The notes under the pieces are model-generated. The model was not told the DNA's origin. It was given only the letters and a program-made list of their open reading frames with translations, and did no database searches. Below, in pieces: positions 12,501 through 21,722 of a DNA stretch of 64,000 bases (position 1 is its first letter; each line of letters begins with the position of its first letter). Both the position numbers and the translations under genes were made by a program. The stretch lies in NCBI GenBank assembly GCA_026874595.1, contig CM049312.1, positions 69,534,929 through 69,598,928 on the forward strand. Direction: 5' to 3'. This DNA is from Sipunculus nudus (lineage: Eukaryota; Annelida; Sipuncula; Golfingiida; Sipunculidae).

Positions 12501-14835
12501 CCAATCCTTTTTTTTCAAATCAAACAATTTTAAACTTCCATATCAGGTGCAATGTGTTAAATTACCAATACTATGATCGAGGAGTTGCCTTACAGAATGG
12601 TGAACAGGTGCATATTCGGACAATTCACTCGCATGTTCATTGTATTTACAGTTCGGTGATGAATATAACGTGACTGTAACTAACACGATCCAGTTAAACA
12701 AAATAATCATTTTATTGAATATTCAATGTGAATAATTATTTTTGAAAGGTTTAGATTTGGCACCTCTAATGAATAATAACTTGCATGCAATATATGATCC
12801 ATGATATATTACAGAGTCGTAAAGTGCTTAGGGTGAAATCATAATCCCATAAAAATGCAATTATTAAATATGACATTCAATTAGAATGTTAGATTATATA
12901 CATTGTACCCTATATTGTTAAACATATAACCACTGTTATATGTGAAAATACTTTTTTGCCATTCCTTATTTTATACCAGTACAAGAAGGCCACAAACAGC
13001 CTCGTGCCCGAGCACACCAAGGTAATTCCAAATATTCAACAAACAATAAGATTGAAATTGTGAATTATATATTATAAAATCATATCGGTAAGAATTGTTG
13101 GGTAAAATAAATACATTGTTGATATTTTTATTAAATTGATACCACATTTGAATTTCAACTTGAGAAGACCATTTTTATCAAATTGAAATCATTCATGTGT
13201 GGTGTCAGGGTGTTGCTCAATTTTGACGGAATTTTAACACATTTTGAAATCGTGATCTTGTATCTATTCATTAAAAAGAACATTATTATCTTAATATTAA
13301 TCATGTTCCAATTGTCAGGTCACCGGCTCGGGCGAAAAGAAGGCCAAGGTGTGTTTTTTTTTTATTTTCTTAAGTGTTACGTTATTTACCATTGTTCAAA
13401 ATGGGTAGTATCTAATAGATGATACACAGTTTTGCCGACGATTGAGAAATTTAAACACACCTGAATAACAGTCACAGTCAACTAAAGCGATGGATCTTTG
13501 GCCGTGGTCTGTAGGCCTGTTGCCCTTGTCGACTGGTCTTCCACCCGACATTTATCAGAGCACAAAGCTTAGGTTTTTCCTACCAACTTGATATAAATGG
13601 AGATCGCTGATGAGATACAAGACCGCAGCGCCCGCCTGCAAAAGACAAACACGGGCCGTCCATCGGATGAGGACGTTAAATGGCGGTCCCGTGTCCAGAA
13701 GGGGACGGGCACGTAAAAGACCCCATACTGTTTTTCGATAGAAGAGTAGGCCAGCCTGTTGCCGGCAGTATGGAACCTGGCCCTGTAGAGCCAGCCGTTT
13801 GGTGGAAAAAGTTACGGGGATCCCGAAAGGATCAGGGACAAGGCTCCAAGACGTCATAATAACCGGGGGTCCGGTCAGGACCAGCAGGGACAAGGCTCAA
13901 GACATGATGGCAAAAGCACCAGAGAAGGCTCCCGATAAGGCTCCCGAGAAGACTCCGATCGAACGAGAGCTGTACCTGGTCGAAAGGGACAAGGCTCATG
14001 ACGGGACTGCGAATAGTCCAGGGGCAGGCCGGTAGCGCTCGGACATTACTGGCAGGTTGCGAGGCTCAGGCTCCCGGAACACCTGGGGGATTCCTCGGTG
14101 GTTGACGGTTGGCGAGGGCGGGCCGGACCTAGCTGGCTAGCTGGCGTGTCAGTTCTGGCGACCTCAGTGCAGAATGAGGGGAACCCGAAGAGGCAAAACT
14201 GCGGCGTAGAAACCCTAGTTATTGCCTGAGCGGTGTAACGGTTATGGAGATACAAGACACATTGGGCAAGTGCTCAGTGGTTTAACCATAACTTAAGAAT
14301 TTTTGCATTTTTATAAATACATATCATATGGTAAACCCAAACTAAATCTATGGTACATGTAGAATATGTTCAAAGTATCACAAAAGACAATATCATTATG
14401 CCCTAACTGGAATAAGTCATGGTATTAAATGTCATATATTAATGCAGAATCTGGCAGGACAACAAAATAATCATTTCATATTTTATCGATTCCGGACGCT
14501 TAAAATATTTCCTTTTATGATTATTTTGAAGGGGGCTTCCCTAGAGCAGATGAATAAATAAAGAAGATTTTCCAGTAAGTTTCCTAACATACACTAAAAA
14601 ATCGCCTCATTTATTTCAGAACGGCAACGATAGACTACCGACGTGCTACAGTGTATCACTGCTCCTCGCAGAAGGAAATAGTTCTGAAACCAAGAGGAGT
14701 GAATCAACCAATCAGTGGACTCAAGAATGTCTCTCCACATTCTGTGCGCATCACCGAAACATATTTCCCCTTATAATCTATCCCGACAGAAAAACACCGA
14801 AACATGTATCCCCTTATTATCTGGTCCGGTTGTAA
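2082..14835 (+). CDS. CARD-domain protein with coiled-coil-like tail, multi-exon
   Basis: Proposed exons: 2082-2109 (first exon, uncertain), 2436-2489, 3160-3213, 5979-6056, 6206-6475, 6957-7031, 7747-7883, 8289-8430, 8639-8688, 9083-9181, 10878-10979, 11594-11671, 11872-11952, 12328-12374, 12547-12607, 12652-12669, 12980-13021, 13319-13348, 14620-14835. Their junction phases agree from end to end and give about 553 residues. The early exons are all phase 1-1 and encode Ser/Thr/Lys-rich linker. Exons 7747-7883 and 8289-8430 encode one CARD. The later exons are rich in Glu, Lys and Gln, for example KTKHKEIREKI and TSELEEMLKKVE, as in a coiled coil. A CARD followed by a coiled coil is the layout of CARD9/11/14 and, loosely, BCL10, which are cytoplasmic signalling scaffolds, so an adaptor role in innate immunity or cell death is the likely inference. 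I cannot name an orthologue. The CARD and splice phases are well supported; the first exon, the microexon and the last exon are less so. Confidence 0.62.
2436..2489 (+). CDS. 54-bp phase 1-1 cassette exon, copy 1
   Basis: The exon is bounded by ttttattccag and gtaagac and encodes AGSPDIKVNIAKPDGTTQ after the split codon. The other two frames contain stops. It has the same length and phase as the exon at 3160-3213 and similar ends (AG at the start, TT plus Gln or His at the end), so the two look like duplicated cassette exons. A 54-bp phase 1-1 exon can be skipped without breaking the frame. Confidence 0.5.
3160..3213 (+). CDS. 54-bp phase 1-1 cassette exon, copy 2
   Basis: The exon lies between attaaag and gtaagat and encodes AGPSGAGASSMTSDKTTH. 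It has the same size and phase as 2436-2489, and its residues align with the broken copy at 5240-5292 through the shared Met-x-Ser-x-Lys stretch. The acceptor has a weak pyrimidine tract. Confidence 0.45.
5240..5292 (+). pseudogene. Third cassette exon copy, 53 bp, frameshifted
   Basis: The segment has a good acceptor (ctctcccag) and a perfect donor (gtaagac) but is 53 bp long rather than 54. Read in the frame of the donor, it gives HFRGSSTNVMMSQKAAQ, which aligns with the 3160-3213 exon. Read from the acceptor in the required phase 1, it hits TGA. A single base appears lost close to the acceptor. Because the neighbouring cassettes are phase 1-1, skipping this exon would leave the gene open. 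It could also be an assembly error of one base. Confidence 0.45.
5979..6475 (+). CDS. CARD gene linker exons (5979-6056 and 6206-6475)
   Basis: Two phase 1-1 exons. The first (acceptor tttcctag, donor gtaaga) encodes AMASSSLVRGGDVHVKVPDS and a few more residues; its VHVKVPDSG resembles IKVNIAKPDG in the 2436 exon, suggesting a distant repeat of the same unit. The second, 270 bp, is the longest exon of the gene. It encodes a Glu/Lys/Gln-rich segment with a probable amphipathic helix around SSQVSHLMDLVKRQMQLVEE, followed by a Thr/Pro-rich linker and a gtgag donor. Confidence 0.55.
7747..8430 (+). CDS. CARD domain, split over two exons
   Basis: Exon 7747-7883 (acceptor tttttacag, donor gtgaga) encodes VLDEIRRRKIVKGYANIINN and then helices 2-3. 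Exon 8289-8430 (acceptor attatcag, donor gtatgt) encodes helices 4-6, including KKAMAVMDYLIKRPNKDYDQ and a final QHIADMLRVV. Together they form a domain of about 94 residues with the spacing of a CARD: Leu/Arg-rich helix 1, a Leu/Phe core, a short 'PNKDYDQF' turn before helix 5, and a hydrophobic helix 6. The intron between the halves is phase 0. A DEATH or PYD fold is less likely from the length and the helix 4-5 pattern. Confidence 0.72.
8639..9181 (+). CDS. Exons downstream of the CARD (8639-8688 and 9083-9181)
   Basis: Exon 8639-8688 (phase 1 to 0) encodes IRYNGPEIQENPPGEQ, a short hydrophilic linker. Exon 9083-9181 (phase 0-0, acceptor ttaccaacag, donor gtaagg) encodes 33 residues dominated by Glu, Lys and Gln (core HKEIREKIIDQLELRDCLSR), a probable coiled-coil start. 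Confidence 0.55.
10055..10180 (+). CDS. Possible additional helical exon of the CARD gene
   Basis: A 42-codon phase 0-0 segment between a purine-rich AG and gtaacc. It would fit between the exons ending at 9181 and starting at 10878. It encodes a charged helical stretch (EIEIYEQGTLDFYKHARDMQ then EKKLASDR), like its neighbours. Both splice sites are weak and the frame runs on into the adjacent SINE, so it may be chance or a rare exon. I left it out of the main model. Confidence 0.25.
10296..10402 (-). mobile_element. tRNA-derived SINE copy (head region)
   Basis: Nearly the same sequence as the right edge of the window (from about 63889): both contain agacaaatt, then caggggaaaacattggg, then a B-box-like block. 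On the minus strand the block at 10335-10346 reads like a Pol III B box (GGGTTCGAAT followed by TC in place of CC). The A-box end is eroded in this copy. It lies in an intron of the CARD gene, in opposite orientation. Confidence 0.6.
10424..10438. repeat. Poly-C tract (15 nt)
   Basis: An uninterrupted run of C between the two SINE fragments. One of more than ten poly-G/C runs of 10-20 nt in this window; see the finding on G tracts. Confidence 0.9.
10556..10660 (-). mobile_element. tRNA-derived SINE copy, second fragment
   Basis: Shares gtggcgcacaag, accaaccgct and actag.gagacagttcggtcc with the copies at 10296 and 63889. On the minus strand 10599-10609 reads TAGCAAAGCGG, a good Pol III A box. 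The B box at about 10558-10569 is decayed. In the best copy (63.9 kb) the A-to-B spacing is about 31 nt, right for a tRNA head. Confidence 0.6.
10878..10979 (+). CDS. Coiled-coil exon of CARD gene
   Basis: Phase 0-0 exon, 34 codons, acceptor cctcttgcag. It encodes FTVKPVTFLSESKNKSDLVA and then a very Lys/Glu-rich end. The donor gtgctg is weak. The composition matches the flanking exons. Confidence 0.5.
11594..11952 (+). CDS. Coiled-coil exons 11594-11671 and 11872-11952
   Basis: Both are phase 0-0. The first encodes EIKNKIREAVHRMHSG and AARDMIATIN with donor gtaggt. The second (27 codons from CAG, or 26 if the next AG is used) encodes QESLDRLENNMNEATTSELE and EMLKKVE with donor gtgtgt. Heptad-like spacing of Leu, Ile and Met with Glu and Lys supports a coiled coil by eye. 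Confidence 0.5.
12328..13348 (+). CDS. Run of very short 3' exons of the CARD gene
   Basis: Exons 12328-12374 (47 bp, phase 0-2), 12547-12607 (61 bp, 2-0), 12652-12669 (18-bp microexon, FGDEYN), 12980-13021 (42 bp, YKKATNSLVPEHTK) and 13319-13348 (30 bp, VTGSGEKKAK). All have AG/GT borders, and phases agree in order. The 12547 exon encodes CNVLNYQYYDRGVALQNGEQ. I recognise no domain here. Short exons can fit by chance, so each one alone is weak; the consistent chain is the evidence. Confidence 0.4.
13490..14262. mobile_element. GC-rich inserted element with conserved SINE/LINE-type core
   Basis: A block strikingly richer in G and C than everything around it, sitting in the last intron of the CARD gene. 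13660-13720 contains cggatgaggacgttaaatgg, then ggtcccgtg, then gggcacgtaaaagacccc. This resembles a core domain I remember from invertebrate SINEs and LINE 3' ends (Nin-DC-like); the match is from memory. Short direct repeats of gggacaaggct and aaggctccc occur at 13840-14010. It has an open frame at 13799-14035 (KAPEKAPDKAPEK), which I take as a repeat artefact. Confidence 0.5.
14620..14835 (+). CDS. Putative terminal exon of the CARD gene
   Basis: The acceptor tttatttcag opens a phase 0 frame of 71 codons ending in TAA at 14833-14835; it begins NGNDRLPTCYSVSLLLAEGN. A second frame from 14621 (IDYRRATVYHCSSQKEIVLK) is open to TAA at 14774-14776, but its phase does not fit the preceding exon. 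The 3' part of the exon contains a duplicated 28-bp block. The protein end is unrecognised. Confidence 0.35.
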   Translation, partial: NGNDRLPTCYSVSLLLAEGNSSETKRSESTNQWTQECLSTFCAHHRNIFPLIIYPDRKTPKHVSPYYLVRL

Positions 14836-15414
14836 AAATGTATTTTACTGTTTCAGTAGTTCACGTCATCATTTGAATATGTTACCTTCCATACATATAT
14901 ATATATTAATTTCTTGGTAGGTTTGCATATCTACCTTCTGCTTTTATTATTTTGCCCAAATGATTATATGTCGTTTTAATAATTATATATCGTTTAAAAA
15001 AAGGCTTATTTTTTTAAAGAAGTAAATGAGGTGTATATGTTTTCATATGTGTGTCTTAGATGCAATAGAAAGAGTGGTACGTCAGACAGAGAGGACTTTT
15101 TTTATGGGGTTATCTCCTATCTTCAGCAGCACACATCTTGCTTATGAGGACAACACAGCAGTTAGTCCTTGAAAATGGGAGGGTTACATCTATCTAGAAA
15201 AATGAAAATGGTTAAACATGATTAGAAAAAGTACTGCGAAAAGATATACCAATTATGGTTTTTGTTATCTCATTTTATTATTAATGATGTTAAAAAAGTG
15301 TTGTAAAACTATCACCATCTGTTGGTGGGAGAAATGTGATTACATCCATTTAAGATATATAACAAAGTTCATGTGTTAAGATAATGTGTTGGATAGCACA
15401 GAATGTACTTTAAA

Positions 15415-15486
<72 letters not shown>

Positions 15487-15603
15487 TATATATATATCGA
15501 GAGAAATATATAAATATATATGCCATGCGGGTACATTGTGTATAGAAATGGAACATGAATACACAGTCGTTAGTGAACCGAATTTTCTGTTAATTCATGT
15601 TCG

Positions 15604-15659
<56 letters not shown>

Positions 15660-16981
15660 ATATATATATATATCCATATATATCCATATATATCCATATG
15701 TATGTCCAATATCATTTCTCTATCCAGCAATGCATTGATTTCATGTTCATTGATGTGACATATTATGAATAAAAATGTGCAATTTTCATTGTTTTTTACA
15801 TTTCACTTTGATCCGTGTTTTTTTTTTTAATGTTTCATATGACACGGAAACCAATCTGTTTCTTTGTAGAAGCCAATCAAATGCAGTGGTACCATTCTGG
15901 AATGTCACCTTCCATACGAAAGGGGACGGAATAGATTTGTTTTCTCCTGTAAATCACTAAGGTGTTTGGATAAAATATCTAATTTGTAGGTTGGTTGTAT
16001 GAGTTCGGTATAGGGGCATCGTTCACTCAGGGTAACGTTTTTATATCGATATAGGCATACATTATGTTCCAAGTGTGATGCATGTGTAGCAGCATCTTGT
16101 ATTGTAGAAAGACCGAGCCAGTTTGGTTTTGGCATGTTTTGTAATTTTGGGGACGGACTGCAGTCGTTTGATACAAGACATTTTTTTCCCAGATGGACGG
16201 ATGGAGATTTGTTAAAGTATCTCTTGTTCACAAAACGAAGCCTTTTTTTCGGAATAAACATCCGTTCTATTTATCTATCTTTCCTTCTTATATAACAAGA
16301 AAAAACTTAATTACATCTAATTTACGTGAAGAATCAATTATGCGTTTATTCGTACTGATCACTAAGAAAACATAAATTTGAATATCATAATAAACCATTT
16401 TTGTAATGTGTAATCGCGCACTTGCAATTAGAAACGTTATCAAACTTTCGCAGTATATGGCTCTCTTGATTTATCATGCAAATCATCATATGAATCAAAT
16501 GCTCCATTGTTGAGTGTGTGGGCTAAAGTGTGCACCTGTATGTGGGGTCACCTATCGTACTGACGTGTGATTAACTTAATTCATATTGAGACGTGTTTAA
16601 AACACCTTCTTGAAATTCATACGCCAGTTTCTTTGGAACATTCGAATGAAATAGAGAAACGCCAACTATATGGAGTATAGCTGTTCCAATATAAGATTAC
16701 CGCCAGTAAACGTACATGGCCATGTTTGGTAGAAACTACCATATACACGGTAAACTAATAACCATTCGATGAAAAAAAGGACATACCTTACTATGCCGGC
16801 GCCGATTAAGCCACCAGGACTTTTTGGTATAAATATTGACATGAATGCACTATTCGTTAAAGGAAAGATGGATTCTTTTGTCTGGCATGACGAAATTTTT
16901 TAACTCTAAATTCGCATTTTACTTAATTCTAGGTGAAAAATATTCTTTCCTCTTTTCAATTGTGTCCGAAGTGTTTGCATG

Positions 16982-16985
<4 letters not shown>
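14836..16985. other. Intergenic, TA-rich, no supported gene
   Basis: TA microsatellites at 15425-15498 and 15603-15700, the second grading into a tatatcca-type compound repeat. A 118-codon open frame on the minus strand (15905-16261) has a protein-like mix of residues but no motif I know. It could be a decayed transposon fragment. Confidence 0.5.

Positions 16986-17036
<51 letters not shown>
16986..17036. repeat. (TA)n microsatellite
   Basis: Pure AT dinucleotide run of about 50 bp. It produces long Tyr-Ile open frames on both strands that are not genes. Similar runs are at 3445-3503, 15425-15498, 17219-17269, 17357-17408, 21507-21555, 26850-26890, 27772-27821, 28966-29010, 35318-35361 and 49086-49150. 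Confidence 0.95.
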
Positions 17037-17038
<2 letters not shown>

Positions 17039-17213
17039 TTGAATGCTTGTATTTTACGGTCACACAAGGCAAGTCACTGATTGCACAGTTGGCCGGACAT
17101 GAATTTCGCACGGAGACGACCGTTGTGACATTGATACAACAAACAATTACTAAATAAGAGGTGACAAGCTTGTGTACAGCAAGGTAGGCATACATGGGAT
17201 TATATTATAATAT

Positions 17214-17273
<60 letters not shown>

Positions 17274-17353
17274 GCGACTTTCCCACTTACTAAAGAAGGA
17301 TTGCATTTAGGTATAGTTAAGCAAAGCAGTATTAAATTTAATATCTTTGCATG

Positions 17354-17411
<58 letters not shown>

Positions 17412-18025
17412 AGGGGGATAAGCGTGCCGCAAGCATGAAAAAAACCGTATCTTGTCCTAATCAGAGGACTGTATTATGAGACTGCTGTACTGCTAGTGAT
17501 AACATAGAAAACACGTATTATTTCTTTTAAGTCCGCTGTACAAGTATTTGCACTGACTAATGGCAAGCCATTAAACTCAAATGCTTGTAATTTAATGTCA
17601 CAAAAACCGAGTCACTGTCTTCACTTTCTTAGGACATCAATCTCATATGCTTGTATTTAAAGTCACTTTCGTCACCGTCTTGTCACATTAATCTCATTAG
17701 CTTGTATTTTAAGGTCACACAAGGCTAGTCACTGATTGCACAGTTGGCCGGTCATGGATTTCGCACGGAGACGGCACGTTGTGACATAGATACAACACAC
17801 ACAATAGGGGATGACAAGCTTGTGGACTGCAAGGCAAGCATACATGGGAGTATGTTATCATTTAACCATATGTGTGTGTGTGTGTGTGTGTGTGTGTTAG
17901 CAGAAATAGTCCCCCTCCCACTTACTTAAGAAGGATTGTGTAGGTATAATTAAGCAATGCAGTATGAATTTTAACATCTTGGCATGAAATTATATATATT
18001 TATTTATATATATATATATATAAAT
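17037..18025. repeat. Duplicated repeat unit containing microsatellites
   Basis: Two copies of a composite unit, 17037-17356 and about 17692-18000. Each runs: gcttgtattttaNggtcacacaaggc, then cactgattgcacagttggccgg, gatttcgcacggagacg, gacaagcttgtg, a microsatellite (TA in copy 1, TG in copy 2), then cccacttactNaagaaggattg and a second AT run. Between them, gcttgtaNtttaaNgtcac recurs as short tandem units at about 17582, 17650 and 17698. The tail at 17408-17560 matches 27817-27965. Confidence 0.75.
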
Positions 18026-18341
18026 ACTTGTATATATTCATTATTTGTTGGAAAAACAGAGTGATGGCAGAGTGCTCGATATGGGTGATCAGAGCATTTC
18101 TATTTTGTATAGAAAGAACTTAAAAGAAATGAACTTGTGATGGCATGTAAACACGCACATAAAGTCCTGCTGCGGAACCTATAACAACCATACCAAAAAA
18201 GCTTGTACAGGCCCGGACCATGCAGGCAGCCACGATAGAGGGTCCCGGTCCTGCTACTGTTCAACAATGGCACGAAGGTACGTGGGTGTTTCCAACTGAC
18301 CTTCATTATCGCCCTCCTGCTTGTTTGCTGTGGGCTGAGCC

Positions 18342-18512
18342 TATACGCACGATATCGTGCGCACACGATGTTATACGCACGATATCGTGTATATAGTGCA
18401 CAATATACACGATATCGTGCATATAGTCATGTAATGCACACGAATTATCGTGTATATTACTCGTTATACACACGAATATCGTGCATGTAAAACGCTGTAC
18501 GCACGATTTTTT
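18342..18512. repeat. 30-bp tandem array with palindromic cacgatatcgtg core
   Basis: CACGATATCGTG cores start at 18348, 18378 and 18408, and diverged versions start at 18439, 18471 and 18502. The period is therefore 30-32 bp, with atatagt or ttatacg linkers. Each core is a perfect or near-perfect palindrome. Confidence 0.85.
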
Positions 18513-21496
18513 TTGTTATTGTGTGCATTGTGTATATAGTGGTTAATATGCACGAATTTGAATTTCCGGAGATTACATGCACGCAGCGAAATTAAGCAGT
18601 GGTGGTCCCTGGTGGTGGTGTGGGGGGGGGGGGGGGGGGGGGTTGATGTGGGAGCCATAACAATCCATTTTAATAAGTGGTTCAAAACATTATATGTTTC
18701 GATCAGCAGCATTTATTGAGTGAGCACTTGGGCTAGGTGTGCGTGTTGAGGGGTGTGCCATGGGGCCTGGGTTAAGGACGCAACCAAGATCCATATATTT
18801 AAATTTTTTCATAATATAACTGCACCCAGGTCCCAGATGGCAATGGTGAAGTATAGTTCACGTTTTTTTTTCGGGGGGGGGGGGGGGATTAGGCCTTCTT
18901 TATTTCCTATATTGGTTATAAGTAGGCCTACAGGTTTTTATAGGGGTGGGGCTTAGCTGCGTACACACTTTTAGTGGTTCAGTTGGATTTGTAAATAAAA
19001 GTATTGCATAAAGAATTATGTATGCGTCAGATATGGGGACGCAAAACCTGCGCGGAAGATATAGTGATCTGCATTTTTTTTAATTTCATCTGTTATTTTT
19101 GTGAATTTTTTAACTGATATTTAAAAAAATACCCTGGACATCATGGTATTGCTGTACTTGACTATAAACATAACGAACAACAACCATGCGCCATGATGTA
19201 CGTGGGATTACAGACACCTTTCAGGGAAACGGCACGTGGCGCACTGACATTGCGACCTGTGACGTAACGGTTACACTGACGTAGCGGCGTGCCTGGAGAT
19301 TCTGTGTAGGATTTGACAGGACAGAGCCGAATGCAATACCGCACCTCAAGACTCTCGTAAATATTGCAGAATGCAACAGGGCAGTTACCCATTATGGTAT
19401 CTGGTAATGAATCTTTTTAGCTATTTTATGACACCTGTTTTGTAAATTTAGAGCGACTATAAGCGCAACAGTGACACGGCCAGTAAATGATGTTAAAATT
19501 CTATGAATTGTTCAGCGCAGTGCTGCCATCTGGAGCTCCCAATGAAAACAAGTTAATAACGCGAAAACCAATCACACATGATATGTATTTCTGGGTTGAA
19601 TTAAATAGTGTATTGTCCTAGGAGCTAGGAAAATATCATAATTGTGCCGGAAACAGGGTAGATATATTTTTTAATGGACAGAGTGTTAAACATCACAAAG
19701 TGGGCTGCAGAATAGGTCGGTCTAGCCTAACGGATCACGCTCGATAGATGGCCGTATGGTGTCAAAATAAATTTCAATAAAATCCGTTATACTGTCTCGA
19801 GATATCATACACACACACAGAATCGAGTGAAAACACTCACCCTCGCTTTGCGCAGGGTTAATAGAGCACGAATAAATCCAAAAGAAGTACCAGCTAGTAC
19901 AGCTTTAATTCTTTTGCAGTTCTTATTTCAACCCAGTGCAGAAGATGGTACTAATAATGCCGTCTCCCCTCCTTCCGCCTCCTGTGTTTACACATACAAC
20001 CATATATACTGGAACGTACACACACATACATATTTATATAATACAAACAATCCCTGACTATTTGCGAACATGTCAATTTACTTTCCTCGTAGTACAAAAC
20101 ATGCAAAAAATCTCGAGATACAGCGCGAAGGAAGGACTAAAAGTCATACCAATCCGGTTTGCAGCCAACAAATTGAATCTCAGTTCAACTCGATTCAAAT
20201 TAATGATATATGAATGTTAGGTCATTCCAGACCCTACATCGAAGTTGATAATGACAAACTTAATGTCATGACACAAAAGATTATATTCCTATGAAATGCA
20301 ATGAGATTCTAAAGTAATTACAGCTTACAATCAACCATCGTCACCATTTAATTGCTCCCTAATTCAGTCAAACTGCCTCGTATCACATGCTTGCATTTCA
20401 TCGTACACTATACGTCATGACTACATCTGAAGAATTCGAGAGATTGAAGGATGAAGGTTATTACAAAAGAAACTCATTTCATTATTCAGGTGACGTTGCT
20501 TACTTCACAAAGATAGCCGTTACCCGTTAGTTTGCTCAAACGTTCTGAAAAGATCATACAAGGATAATTGAAGGATTATAGTATTTCTGCGGCCAATTAA
20601 TATGTAAAATCACTCCACAAAATTGTGATTTATGTAACAAGGTTCCACCTACAGATAAAGTTTACTACAAATTATCAACCATGTGGAACATTTAATTTTT
20701 AATTTCTCTCTTTAGAGCAATAAGGACATATCACAATATCTACCTTCCCAAGAAAGCTAATGTTGCAATAAAACTTAAGTTCACCTTTGCTCACTATGAT
20801 GAATACAACAATGGATCCTGACTCCTCGGATTAAACATTTTTGTTTGTTAATACATCACCTAAATTGTTACTTTTACTATACTGACAACTGCGTTCTTGC
20901 ATATTAACATGTTCCCTTTTGTTTTCTTAAATAGCAATTCACACAGTCAACATTAAATGTTGTAATCTAACTGTGTTATAAGCTGGTATTTCAACACATC
21001 TGTATATTATAAAATTACGTTCAAGATATAGGCTGTGGCGGATTCAGAGTGGTTGAGCTATTACATCTCTCATTTTATCTATTTCTTTTCCCAGTTATTC
21101 GTTATTAATTTTTCTTGTTTAGATATCTTTGTTTATTCCGCAGCAATTAAATTATTAATATATCCAAAGTTTATTACATCCTATTCATAAGTTGAGGATA
21201 TGAATGAAGAGCTCTGTGATAAAGATTTAATAAGATAGCATCTAAATGTTTCTATACCCAGGGAGGGAGTCTTACCGTTATATCCACTCTGCTGGGTCAT
21301 AACACCAAGAACTGGGTCATGTCCCCTTTAAAATTAAAAAAAATTCTCAATACGGGAGGGGTCACCCCCCGCCCCCCTCCCCCATACATTTCCCCGTGTA
21401 TACTTTAATTAACTTTCAAATGAACAATATCTCTACATTTAATTCATATAGATGAGAAAAAATTTCATACGCTATATATATATCACGTATATAGTA

Positions 21497-21558
<62 letters not shown>

Positions 21559-21680
21559 TATCAGCGCCCCCGTTCACCCATTTCTGGACCCGTCACTGAT
21601 CTAGGCCTATTCGTTGTGGCTTGTATCAGTGTAATATATGTAAGCTATTCCAGTGTATAAGAATAAACATGGTAAGGCAT
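18513..21680. other. Intergenic, no supported gene
   Basis: Contains poly-G runs at 18622-18642 and about 18876-18890 and a TA microsatellite at 21507-21555, otherwise unstructured AT-rich DNA. Frames at 19162-19392, 19827-20057 and 19936-20220 lack any family resemblance. Confidence 0.5.
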
Positions 21681-21722
21681 ATTTAAATTATAATTTGTAT
21701 TGCGCCTGCGCACGAGAAAATC

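Noticed and set aside
13799-14035. 78-codon frame with KAPEKAPDKAPEK
   Set aside because: Lies within the GC-rich inserted element, and its repeats mirror short direct repeats in the DNA.
15376-15613. Tyr-Ile repeat frames on both strands
   Set aside because: Translation of a (TA)n microsatellite; the same holds for frames at 16845-17195, 27618-27860 and 48946-49203.
15905-16261. 118-codon minus-strand frame
   Set aside because: Protein-like composition but no family, no splice context and no neighbours; not enough to call a gene.
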